A DNA stretch of 50,542 nt from Endomicrobium sp. (GTDB lineage Bacteria > Elusimicrobiota > Endomicrobiia > Endomicrobiales > Endomicrobiaceae). The stretch is from NCBI GenBank assembly GCA_031272265.1, contig JAISUD010000002.1, positions 1 through 50,542 of the forward strand. The letters run 5' to 3'. The notes beneath the pieces are model-generated. The model saw nothing but the letters and a program-made list of their open reading frames with translations, ran no database searches and was not told the origin of the DNA. Shown piece by piece: positions 1 through 9,352 of the stretch (position 1 is its first letter; each line of letters opens with the position of its first letter). Position numbers and translations under genes: made by a program.

Positions 1-2
1 AG

Positions 3-1322
3 GATTTATCAGAGCTTAAGAAAGAAACTGAGACCCAAAAAAAAGATGCTGAACATAAATTGAAAGTGTTTGAAGAAAAGGGAATTGCGGACAAATTAAA
101 ACTTCAAACAAGTTTTGAAATGGATATAAATAAGGTTCAAAGCTTTAAAGGGAACGTGGATACTTATTATATTGAAGAATTAAGTAATTTGATTGAGAAT
201 AATAAGTTTTTAATAGAGCAAGCTATTTTATCTTATGATTTTGGCATCAATAAATCGTTTTTTGAAGAAATAAACAAACAACTGGAAATATTGAAACAAG
301 AATTTAGTAATTTAAACGTAATTTTTGAACGTTCTAAAGCTATCAGTAGCAACTTAGAAGATATTTTAATACGATTGATTTCTAAGCGAGATAAATTTAA
401 AGAAGAATTTGCAAAAATAAAAAGAGAAATTAATATCACAAATCTTGACCCTGACGACTATATTAAAATAAAAAAAGAGTTAGAAATATCAAAGACTAGA
501 TTAATTGAGATTGATAAATCTGAAGCTAAAAGGAAGAAATTAGATAATCAGCTTAAGGTGAGTTTAGGAGACTTAGATAGATTATGGCATAAAGAGTTTG
601 AAATTCTTCAGGAAGAAGCTCGAAAAATAAATGATAGCAAAACTAAATTATCAGTAAAAGTAGAATATAAAGCGCGTAAGGATAAATTTCTAAGTAAGCT
701 ACAAAATGATTTTAAGGGAGAGGGAATAAGAGGAACGTTATTTGAAGATGTATCCAATAAATATGAAGATTTTATAGATATATTTAAAGATGGTTTTCAA
801 AAACTTAAAACTATAATAAAAAATGAACATCAGCAAAGTCATTTTAGAAAACATTTTGAAAGCGATTTCTACGATCTTTTGACATTTAGAGTCGCGGATG
901 AGGTAACTATTAATTTTGAAGACAGACCTTTGAGAGAGCATTCATTGGGACAGAGGGCTTCCGCGCTAATTCTGTTCCTATTAGCGCAAAAAGAAAACAA
1001 TATTTTAATAATAGACCAACCGGAAGACGATTTGGACAATCAAACTATTTATGAGGATGTTATTAAAGAAATTAAGAAAATAAAAGGAGATATGCAGTTT
1101 ATATTTGCCACGCATAATGCGAATATACCGGTTCTTGGCGACAGTGAAATGATAATTGCTTGTGAATATACGGACGGTAGGAATATTAAAGTGGAAACCG
1201 GTAGTATTGATAAGAAGTTCCCTATTCAAGAAAAAGTAATTAGGATAATGGAAGGTGGAAAAGAAGCATTTGAGAGTAGGAGAAAGATTTACAATATTTG
1301 GAATAATGAGGAAACAAAATAA
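3..1322 (+). CDS. C-terminal part of an SMC/ABC-like ATPase (TrlF/Ppl-like family), 5' end outside window
   Basis: The frame is open to the left window edge (DLSELKKETETQKKDAEHKLKVFEEK...). Coiled-coil region, then LGQRASALILFLL, Walker B NILIIDQPEDDLDN and H-loop FATHNANIPV, as in TrlF-like ATPases. Confidence 0.8.
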   Translation, partial: DLSELKKETETQKKDAEHKLKVFEEKGIADKLKLQTSFEMDINKVQSFKGNVDTYYIEELSNLIENNKFLIEQAILSYDFGINKSFFEEINKQLEILKQEFSNLNVIFERSKAISSNLEDILIRLISKRDKFKEEFAKIKREINITNLDPDDYIKIKKELEISKTRLIEIDKSEAKRKKLDNQLKVSLGDLDRLWHKEFEILQEEARKINDSKTKLSVKVEYKARKDKFLSKLQNDFKGEGIRGTLFEDVSNKYEDFIDIFKDGFQKLKTIIKNEHQQSHFRKHFESDFYDLLTFRVADEVTINFEDRPLREHSLGQRASALILFLLAQKENNILIIDQPEDDLDNQTIYEDVIKEIKKIKGDMQFIFATHNANIPVLGDSEMIIACEYTDGRNIKVETGSIDKKFPIQEKVIRIMEGGKEAFESRRKIYNIWNNEETK

Positions 1323-2516
1323 ATGGACGCACTGGAATTATTGGATATTATAAGCTCGGGCGAAACTAGTCGTGTGCAGTTCAAAGAAAAATTGGATAAT
1401 GATAAGTCCATTGCTGCTGAAATGATTGCCATGTCTAACTCTAAAGGTGGGCGTATTATCTTTGGAGTCAAAGACAAAAGAGGAGAAATATCAGGATTAG
1501 GTTTTGAAGAACTGCAAGATTATGGGAGTCGTTTGGCTACGATAGCTGACAATTTAATAAAACCAAGTATATTTATTTGTACAGAAGTTGTTTCTGTTAG
1601 CGATAAAAAAGTTTTGGTTATAGATATAGAAGAGGGAATGAACAAACCTTATAAGGACAGTCAGGGCGCAATTTGGATTAAACAAGGACCAGATAAAAGA
1701 CGGGTGACTGATAATAATGAGGTAAAAAGACTTTTTCAACAGAGTGGCAATTTATCAGCAGACGAATTGACTGTTAAAGGAACTGATATAAACGATATTG
1801 ACGAAAAATTATTTGCCGATTATTTTAGGGAGGAATTCAGGCAGACATATCAAGAGAAAGCTCTGTCTTTTGAAAGGGCGTTGCAAGTAAAAAGAATTAT
1901 GAGAGACGGGGAAATCACTTTAGCGGGACTGCTTTTTTTCAACAATAGTCCTCAGACTATAAAACCCGCTTTTACGGTTAAAGCCGTTTCTTTTATAGGC
2001 AATGATCTTTCAGGAACAGAATATAGAAGCAAACCTTCGGATTTCAAAGGGACAATTCCTGAATTGTTTAAGCAGGCGACGGATTTTTGCAGTGCTAATC
2101 TACACCATATACAGAAAGATAAAAAGGATTTTAATTCAAAAGGGAGTTTAGAAGTTTCTCATACGGCCCTTGAAGAGTTAATTGTGAACGCCTTAATTCA
2201 CAGAGATTATTTTAAAAACGCTCCAGTGAGAATTCTTATATTTGATAATCGGATTGAAATAATAAGTCCGGGTGTATTGCCTAATAGCTTAATAGTTGAC
2301 CAAATAAAATACGGCAATACCGTAATACGCAATAATCAGATTGTAACTTTTGCACAGCATTTACTCCCTTACTCCGGTTTAGGGTCAGGTATAAAAAGAG
2401 CTTTGAAGGAACAACCTGACATTGAGTTTATAAATGACTCCGACGGAGAGCAGTTTATAGTGAAAATTCCGAGACCGGAAAGAGTAGTAAAGAAAAATAA
2501 TGATTTCAACTCTTGA
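1323..2516 (+). CDS. AlbA_2 (Schlafen-type) putative DNA-binding domain plus C-terminal HATPase_c_4-like protein
   Basis: N-terminus ESxxVQFKEKL...AMSNSKGGRIIFGVKD is typical of AlbA_2. C-terminal ALEELIVNALIHRDY...IEIISPGVLP is typical of the associated ATP-binding domain. ATG directly follows the upstream stop. Confidence 0.85.
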   Translation: MDALELLDIISSGETSRVQFKEKLDNDKSIAAEMIAMSNSKGGRIIFGVKDKRGEISGLGFEELQDYGSRLATIADNLIKPSIFICTEVVSVSDKKVLVIDIEEGMNKPYKDSQGAIWIKQGPDKRRVTDNNEVKRLFQQSGNLSADELTVKGTDINDIDEKLFADYFREEFRQTYQEKALSFERALQVKRIMRDGEITLAGLLFFNNSPQTIKPAFTVKAVSFIGNDLSGTEYRSKPSDFKGTIPELFKQATDFCSANLHHIQKDKKDFNSKGSLEVSHTALEELIVNALIHRDYFKNAPVRILIFDNRIEIISPGVLPNSLIVDQIKYGNTVIRNNQIVTFAQHLLPYSGLGSGIKRALKEQPDIEFINDSDGEQFIVKIPRPERVVKKNNDFNS

Positions 2517-5274
2517 ACAAATATTATCGGATATAAATTATGAAGATTTAGGCTTGTGGAAAATATCTGAAATTACGCATTTTTGCCGAGATAAAAATCT
2601 TTGGAACTATCAAACTGAAGCGCTTAAAAATATAATAAAAGTTTTGAAATTGTATTTTGAAAACAAAAACGGTAAGAAAAATTTTTTAGATAAATACCTT
2701 AACAAAGGCGTAAAAATTGCCGGCATTAAAAAATTTTTAAATTCTAAAGACAGAAAGAAGAGCGCTGTAAATAAGAGATTTGATTTTTTTAGGAATCATT
2801 TTGAAGTTTTGGAAGGAGTGGAAGACGAGTATATTTCCGGCGAAAACTTTTTAAACAGAGCTTGTTTTTGGATGGCGACGGGATCAGGTAAAAGTCTTGT
2901 ACTTATTAAAACAATAGAAATCTTGGATCATTTGCAGAAAAAAGAACTTATTCCTAAGAAAGAGATAATGCTGTTATTGCCTAGACAAGATTTAATCAGT
3001 CAATTTAAAAGAGAAGTAAGCGATTTTAATTCCGACAGGGAAAAGAAAATAGAGCTTGTCAGTCTTAAAGATTATGAAAATGATAAGCAGAACCAGTCTC
3101 TTGATTTTGACGACACTATTAAAGTTTATTTTTACAGAAGCGATTTATTGAGGGACGAAAGAAAAGAGGCGTTTTTAGATTATAAAAATTACCAGAATGA
3201 CGGGAATTGGTATGTATTTTTGGACGAAGCGCACAGAGGCGAAAAAGAAAATTCTTTAATGCAGGATTATATCTGCGTTTTGTCTAAAAACGGTTTTTTG
3301 TTTAATTTCAGTGCGACTTTTAGTGAAGAAATTGATTTTGCCACGACGTGTTATAACTTTAATTTAATGAAATTTATAAATGAAGGTTACGGTAAGAATC
3401 TCTATTTAAGCAATTCTTATTTTTCTTTCAGCAAAGACAACGACGATTTTAGCGAAAAAGATAAGCAGAAACAAGTTTTGAAATCTTTGATAGTCTTCAC
3501 GCTGGTTAAAATGCAAAAACAGGATAATTTATACCATAATCCTCTGCTTATGACGTTTGTTAATTCTGTGAATACCAGTGACGCGGATCTATTGTTGTTT
3601 TTTAAAAAATTAGAGGAAATAGCCGTTGGCAGCGTTGAAAACGCTTTGTTTGAACAATCAAAACAAGAGCTGATTTCAGATTTTTTGAACAATAGACGAT
3701 ACTTTTTCAGCGAAGAAGAATTTCAACTTGACGCTGAACTCGTCAAAAAAATTGAAATTAAAGATGTTTTATTGCAGGTTTTTAACAGTCGCAGGCACGG
3801 CAAGATAGAATTGCTTGAAGGTGAAAAAGGCAAAGAAATTGTTTTAAAGCTTCAAACAGCGCAAAGTCCTTTTGCTTTAATAAAAATAGGTGAGGCGGAA
3901 AGATTTCGTAGACAACAGCTTGGAAATGAATATATGCAGATTATCGGCTTTGATGAAAAAAAGATTTTTGAGAATATAAATCAAGATGAAAACATAAATC
4001 TGCTGCTTGGAAGCAGAGGTTTTTATGAAGGCTGGGACAGCAACAGACCCAATGTTATAAATATGATCAACATCGGTAAAAAAGACGCTAAGAAGTTTGT
4101 TTTGCAGGCGATAGGCAGAGGTATTAGGGTAGAGCCTCGCAAAGGAGTGAGAAAAAGGCTTGATTACGGGGACGCGAATAAAAATGTTCTACTTGAAACG
4201 CTTTTTATTTTTGCGACTGATAAGAATTCTATAAAAGCAATCGTGGAAACCGTCAATGAAAATCAAAGTCGTCAAGAACGAGAAATATCTTTGTGGGAAA
4301 ATGACGAAAAGCCTTTTGATTTACTTATTCCTGTCTATAAGGAAACAGAGATTTCTCCTGTTTTTGCAAAATTTAATATAGCGTCGGGAACGCTTGAAAA
4401 GTTTAAAGAGTACTGTGGAGGACTAGATGAAAATTTAATGCTTTTAAAAAATAAAATAAGCGTTCAGAAACTAAATTCAACTTTTGAGAAGATTCAAAAC
4501 GGTTCTCTATTTCAAGTAAAAAGCGAAAATGTGTACAGCGATATGAATTTTTTGTTCCAGCAAATAATTGACCTTGCCTGTACTAGACAAAAAATTGTGG
4601 ACGGTGTAAAAAGACTAGATAATGAAATTATCCATTTTAAACATATTAAAGTTTTTAATTTGAGCGATGAAGAAACGGAACTTTTAGAGGATAAAATTAA
4701 AAAAGTTAAAAATTTCACCCCTGTAGATAAAGCTGAAGAAGAATTTAGGAAAGTATTGAAATTAAAAAAAATAGTAAATCATTATTATTTGCCCTTGATA
4801 TATTCCGAAGACGAAAAAATAAATTATGTAAGCCGTATTATTTATCACCCGAGTGAAGTTAAATTTATTAAAAACCTTGATAATTTTGTAGCGGGAGTAA
4901 GTAAAGATAAAAATGTCCAGTGGATGTTTTGCAAAATAAACGAGAATTTAGACAAAATATGCGTGCCGTATTTTTATGCTAAAGATAATTCTTATAGAAA
5001 GTTTTTCCCGGATTTTATTTTCTGGATTAAAAATAAGTCTGACTATGAAATTATTTTTATTGATCCTAAAGGAACGAGTCATACGGATTATGAGAGTAAA
5101 GTTGATGATTTTGAGAAATTATTTTTTGAAAATGACCGGCCGAAAGTTTTTATTTACAAAGGTATGAAAATAACTTTTAAACTTCAATTGATAGCTGAAG
5201 ACAAAAATGCAATAGGCGGTAAATATAAATCATATTGGCTTAACGAAGGTGATTTTAGTTTTTTAGAACGTTAG
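2500..5274 (+). CDS. Type III restriction Res-like DEAD/DEAH helicase with C-terminal PD-(D/E)xK-like nuclease motif
   Basis: Walker A WMATGSGKSL, DEAH box FLDEAHRG, motif III-like FSATF, motif VI QAIGRGIRVEP, C-terminal FFPDFIFWI...IIFIDPKGT. Overlaps the upstream gene by 17 nt. Confidence 0.85.
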   Translation: MISTLEQILSDINYEDLGLWKISEITHFCRDKNLWNYQTEALKNIIKVLKLYFENKNGKKNFLDKYLNKGVKIAGIKKFLNSKDRKKSAVNKRFDFFRNHFEVLEGVEDEYISGENFLNRACFWMATGSGKSLVLIKTIEILDHLQKKELIPKKEIMLLLPRQDLISQFKREVSDFNSDREKKIELVSLKDYENDKQNQSLDFDDTIKVYFYRSDLLRDERKEAFLDYKNYQNDGNWYVFLDEAHRGEKENSLMQDYICVLSKNGFLFNFSATFSEEIDFATTCYNFNLMKFINEGYGKNLYLSNSYFSFSKDNDDFSEKDKQKQVLKSLIVFTLVKMQKQDNLYHNPLLMTFVNSVNTSDADLLLFFKKLEEIAVGSVENALFEQSKQELISDFLNNRRYFFSEEEFQLDAELVKKIEIKDVLLQVFNSRRHGKIELLEGEKGKEIVLKLQTAQSPFALIKIGEAERFRRQQLGNEYMQIIGFDEKKIFENINQDENINLLLGSRGFYEGWDSNRPNVINMINIGKKDAKKFVLQAIGRGIRVEPRKGVRKRLDYGDANKNVLLETLFIFATDKNSIKAIVETVNENQSRQEREISLWENDEKPFDLLIPVYKETEISPVFAKFNIASGTLEKFKEYCGGLDENLMLLKNKISVQKLNSTFEKIQNGSLFQVKSENVYSDMNFLFQQIIDLACTRQKIVDGVKRLDNEIIHFKHIKVFNLSDEETELLEDKIKKVKNFTPVDKAEEEFRKVLKLKKIVNHYYLPLIYSEDEKINYVSRIIYHPSEVKFIKNLDNFVAGVSKDKNVQWMFCKINENLDKICVPYFYAKDNSYRKFFPDFIFWIKNKSDYEIIFIDPKGTSHTDYESKVDDFEKLFFENDRPKVFIYKGMKITFKLQLIAEDKNAIGGKYKSYWLNEGDFSFLER

Positions 5275-5513
5275 AGAGTGGGCTGAACAACAAGACTCTG
5301 ACCGTTAAAGATACTGTTCATATTTTTGATTTTTGTGTTGTACTAAGCTTAGAATATAAACAACATAGACATCTCTTTCTTAAGAGTCAATTAAAATTAT
5401 CAATATAAAAAAAGAATTTAAAATTGCAGTTATAAATTGTGATAAATAATAATTCTTTATACGAACTAAAAATAATAATTAAGTGTCTCTAAGTAAAAAT
5501 AATTTTATGGAGA

Positions 5514-5976
5514 TGGAGGTGGCGGGAATTGAACCCGCGTCCGAAAATGCTTCAGTAAGACCGCTACAGGTTTAGTCTGGAATATTTCCTCATTTATAAC
5601 GCCGCTTCCAAACAAGCTCGCCTTATAAACTAACGCTGTTTTAGTTTCATTTTAAACTAGCAACGTAAACAAGTTTAAAACTAACCTGCTTCTTGTCGTT
5701 TTATCCTAATAGCAGGTGTCTAAGGTAAAACGTGGCCGTCTTATGCGGCCATTGACACTTCCTGCATTCTAAAATTCTCACGCTTTGTGTTAGTCTTTCT
5801 TGTTCTTAAAGCTAAAAGGGCTAACATAACTCCTCCCAAACCCGCGAGAGAATTCGTGTTATGCATTGGAATAGAATTACTGTCATTTATTTTTTAGTCG
5901 ATTTTTACGGAGCCATCGACTAACTCCGACCTGCTGTCTTAACATCAATCGTTCTCGTCGAAACCTGTTCACCCCC
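5514..5976 (-). ncRNA. ssrA: tmRNA (transfer-messenger RNA)
   Basis: Minus strand begins GGGGGTGAACAGGTTTCGACGAGAACG and ends GGACGCGGGTTCAATTCCCGCCACCTCCA. Acceptor stem pairs; PK1 is recognisable (CGGAG...CTCCG; AGTCGA...TCGACT). CCA does not appear to be encoded. Confidence 0.95.
5741..5884 (-). other. tmRNA tag reading frame (47 codons + TAA): DSNSIPMHNTNSLAGLGGVMLALLALRTRKTNTKRENFRMQEVSMAA
   Basis: Resume codon GAC lies 11 nt after the PK1 3' strand (CGACT-AAAAAATAAAT-GAC), the same spacing as E. coli (GCCGC-AAAAAAUAGUC-GCA). The stop lies in the loop of a TGGCCG/CGGCCA hairpin (P5-like). Confidence 0.75.
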
Positions 5977-6006
5977 CGATATCATTATTTTTTAATTTAA
6001 TGGATA

Positions 6007-6495
6007 TTATTTTTTATTTTTAGTCCTTTTTTCATTAAAAAAATCTTTTATAATCTCTGCACATTTGCTGCTTAAATACTTTTCTTTTTCACCTGTAATT
6101 TCTATTTTGTGATTAAATTTTTTGTGCTCCGTTATTCTGTAAGCACTGCACGCACCTGCTTTCCTATCAAATGCGCCGAAAGTAACTCTTTTTATTCTTG
6201 CATTTATCAAAGCTCCCAGACACATTATACAAGGCTCAATTGTAACATATATATAACAATTATTCAAACGGTAGTTTTTTAGTTTTTTTGCGGCTTTCCT
6301 CAGTGCGACATTTTCAGCGTGAGCTGTAGGATCTAGTGATGAAATACATTTATTAAATCCTCTTGCTATTATTTTTCTGTCTTTAACTATAACTGCTCCT
6401 ATGGGTACTTCCTGTGCTTCTTTTGCTTTATAGGCTTCCTTTACAGCTTGAAGCATGAAATAAGCATCGTCTCCAATTCGTTTATTTCTATCCAT
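6007..6495 (-). CDS. tadA: tRNA-specific adenosine deaminase
   Basis: Cytidine/deoxycytidylate deaminase fold motifs PTAHAENVAL and EPCIMCLGALI. Confidence 0.93.
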   Translation of the reverse strand: MDRNKRIGDDAYFMLQAVKEAYKAKEAQEVPIGAVIVKDRKIIARGFNKCISSLDPTAHAENVALRKAAKKLKNYRLNNCYIYVTIEPCIMCLGALINARIKRVTFGAFDRKAGACSAYRITEHKKFNHKIEITGEKEKYLSSKCAEIIKDFFNEKRTKNKK

Positions 6496-7179
6496 TAGTT
6501 CTTCTTAGTGTTTATTGTCTTTCAAAGTATATATAAATTTTAGCATTTTGTTTGCAAGTAATTGTTTTTTCCTCGCACCGATCACACTTTACTTAAATAA
6601 AAGGATATTATGCTTGCCTATTTCGTTTTAGTCATTATAATTAAAGTTTTATATTGATTGGTTGGTTATAAATTGGAAGCGCGATTTACTTGGTTATATT
6701 GGGTATAATTTTGACTTCTAAACTCTTACAGTGTTGCCTTTAGCAAAGCTGTATTTTGATCATAGTTATAAGAAGGTTATGAATAATTTTTGATTTAATA
6801 TATAATGAATAATAGTTAAATTTATAGTATTTTTAAATTGACTATTATGAAGTCAGTAATTATAGCGTTAAGTTAAGCGGTCGTTGACTGCTTATACTAG
6901 AAATATTATAATCTAACATATTCCTAAGAGAAAAAACAATAGCAGAAAATAAAAAATGTCTGAATTCTAAATTGCCGACTATATAAGATTTATTAATATG
7001 TGGTGTAAAATTTAAAATAAAGTCTTTACTAAATTTGTCGTGTTAAATAATTTTAAACTGCAGTTTATTATTTTTTAATGTCGGATAGGTAATTCTCCTT
7101 CCTAAAAAATAAGTACCTATGAATTACAGCATATTAAAACATATAGACAAAAACTTTATTACCGCAATGGAGAAATAGA

Positions 7180-8532
7180 ATGAAAAAACAAGAAAAAGTT
7201 GATATAAAAAAACTTTTGAAAACTGCTCTTGAACCGTCTAAAATTGCAAGAAAATTGCACCCTTTTTACAGAGGTAAGATTGAAATTGTCCCAAAATGCA
7301 GAGTTAAAAGTTTTGACGATTTTTCTATATGGTATAGTCCGGGTGTGGCAGCTGTATGCACTGATATTTACAAGAAGCCTGAACTTGTATATAAATACAC
7401 TAATAAATGGAATAGTGTCGCTGTGGTAAGCGACGGAACAAGAGTTTTAGGGTTAGGTGATATAGGGCCCGAAGCTGGAATGCCAGTTATGGAAGGAAAA
7501 GCTCTTTTATATAAATATCTTGGCGGAGTTGACGCTTATCCTATTTGTCTTGGTACGAAAGATGAAAAAGAAATAATACAAACTGTAAAAATATTGCAGC
7601 CGTCTTTCGGAGGCGTGAATTTAGAAGATATCGGACATCCTAAATGCTTTTCTATATTGAATACTTTAAGGGAGGAATGCCGTATACCTGTTTGGCATGA
7701 TGATCAGCAGGGAACGGCGCTTGTAACCTTAGCAGGTTTAATAAATGCTTTAAAGGTCGTCGGCAAGAAAATAGAAAAAGTTAAAATTGCAATGATAGGC
7801 GCCGGTGCTGCAAATATATGCATATCAAAACTTTTAAATCTTTACGGCGCGAATCCTGCGAATATAATTTTAGTTGATTCACATGGCATTATTAATAAGG
7901 ATAGAAATGATTTAATAGCGAATTCTGAAAAGTGGCTGTCAGCTAGAAATACCAACATTAATAACGTGCACGGTGGAATTAAAGAAGCCATAGAAAATGC
8001 CGACGCTGTTATTGCTTTATCCACTCCCGGACCAGGTGTGATAAAAAAAGACTGGATAAAAACAATGGCTAAAAGCTCTATAGTTTTTGCGTGCGCAAAT
8101 CCTGTGCCGGAAATTTGGCCGTGGGAAGCAAAAGAAGCAGGCGCGGCAGTGGTAGCGACAGGCAGGAGTGATTTTCCAAATCAAGTGAATAATTCTCTTG
8201 GATTTCCCGGAGTTTTTCGCGGAGTTCTTGACGTAATGGCGTCTACAATCACAGATAATATGTGTATAACAGCTGCAATAGAGCTTGCCTCCTGCATACC
8301 CGATAATAGAATAAAACCCAGCAAAATTCTTCCTACTATGGATAATTGGGAAATTTTTCCTAAAATTGCCGCAGCAATAGGAGTGAAAGCAATAAGCGAA
8401 AAAGTTGCCAACAGAAAAATAAGTTATGATAAAATTTTTGACAATGCAAAGATAATGATAAGAAGGAGCAGAGCTATAACTGAAACAATGATGAAGAAGA
8501 GCTATATAAAAAGTGCGAAAGATAAAATCTGA
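7180..8532 (+). CDS. NAD(P)-dependent malic enzyme (malate dehydrogenase, oxaloacetate-decarboxylating)
   Basis: Motifs [58 protein letters not shown]. Confidence 0.93.
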   Translation: MKKQEKVDIKKLLKTALEPSKIARKLHPFYRGKIEIVPKCRVKSFDDFSIWYSPGVAAVCTDIYKKPELVYKYTNKWNSVAVVSDGTRVLGLGDIGPEAGMPVMEGKALLYKYLGGVDAYPICLGTKDEKEIIQTVKILQPSFGGVNLEDIGHPKCFSILNTLREECRIPVWHDDQQGTALVTLAGLINALKVVGKKIEKVKIAMIGAGAANICISKLLNLYGANPANIILVDSHGIINKDRNDLIANSEKWLSARNTNINNVHGGIKEAIENADAVIALSTPGPGVIKKDWIKTMAKSSIVFACANPVPEIWPWEAKEAGAAVVATGRSDFPNQVNNSLGFPGVFRGVLDVMASTITDNMCITAAIELASCIPDNRIKPSKILPTMDNWEIFPKIAAAIGVKAISEKVANRKISYDKIFDNAKIMIRRSRAITETMMKKSYIKSAKDKI

Positions 8533-9352
8533 AATTATCGTAAACGCCGTTGAAAATTTGTGTGCTAAGGCAAATTTTGAGCTTCCTTTAGACGTTTTAA
8601 AATCTTTGAAACAAAGCGTCGTTTTTGAAAAAGACATTGCAAAGAGTGTTTTAAAGGAAATTATTGAAAACGCAGACATTGCAAAGAGGGAGCAAATTCC
8701 ACTATGTCAAGACACCGGCACAGCAAATTTCTTTGTAAAACTCGGCAAGGACGTAAATATAGTGGACGGAAATATTTACGAGGCGATAGATAAAGGTGTT
8801 TCTTTAGGGTATATAAAGAATTATTTGCGTAAATCTATTGTGGTTGATCCGTTTAAAAGAAAAAATACTCAAAATAACACGCCTGCGAATATTTACATTG
8901 AAATAATATCTGGTGATAAAATAGAAATTGCTTTTTTGCCTAAAGGTGGAGGAAGCGAGAATGCAAGCTCGTTAAAGATGCTTACTCCGTCAGCAGGTTG
9001 GGACGGAATAAAAAAATTTGTTTTAGATAATGTAAACGAGAAAGGCAGAAATGCTTGTCCTCCTTTGATTGTTGGCGTTGGCATAGGTGGAGATTTTGCT
9101 TCAGTTGGGCTTATGTCAAAGAAAACTTTACTTCGCGAGATAGGCAGCGAAAATAAAAATGTTTTTTATGGTGAGAAAGAAAAAGAATTATTAAATGAAA
9201 TAAACAAACTAGATATTGGCCCTATGGGAATGGGTGGAGCAACGACAGCTTTAGCGGTATTTATTGAAACGAGACCAACACACATAGCTTCTTTACCTGT
9301 ATCTGTAAATATTCAATGTCACTCATTTAGAAGGAAGACAGTTATAATATGA
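8513..9352 (+). CDS. Class I fumarate hydratase, alpha subunit
   Basis: PLCQDTGTANFFVKLG, FLPKGGGSENASSLKML, GPMGMGGATTALAVFIE. Overlaps the malic enzyme gene by about 20 nt. Confidence 0.92.
   Translation: MRKIKSEIIVNAVENLCAKANFELPLDVLKSLKQSVVFEKDIAKSVLKEIIENADIAKREQIPLCQDTGTANFFVKLGKDVNIVDGNIYEAIDKGVSLGYIKNYLRKSIVVDPFKRKNTQNNTPANIYIEIISGDKIEIAFLPKGGGSENASSLKMLTPSAGWDGIKKFVLDNVNEKGRNACPPLIVGVGIGGDFASVGLMSKKTLLREIGSENKNVFYGEKEKELLNEINKLDIGPMGMGGATTALAVFIETRPTHIASLPVSVNIQCHSFRRKTVII

Noticed and set aside
8017-8679. 220-aa minus-strand ORF opposite the malic enzyme/fumarase genes
   Set aside because: Antisense shadow of well-supported coding genes. Composition (CYYHHCF-rich) is not protein-like.
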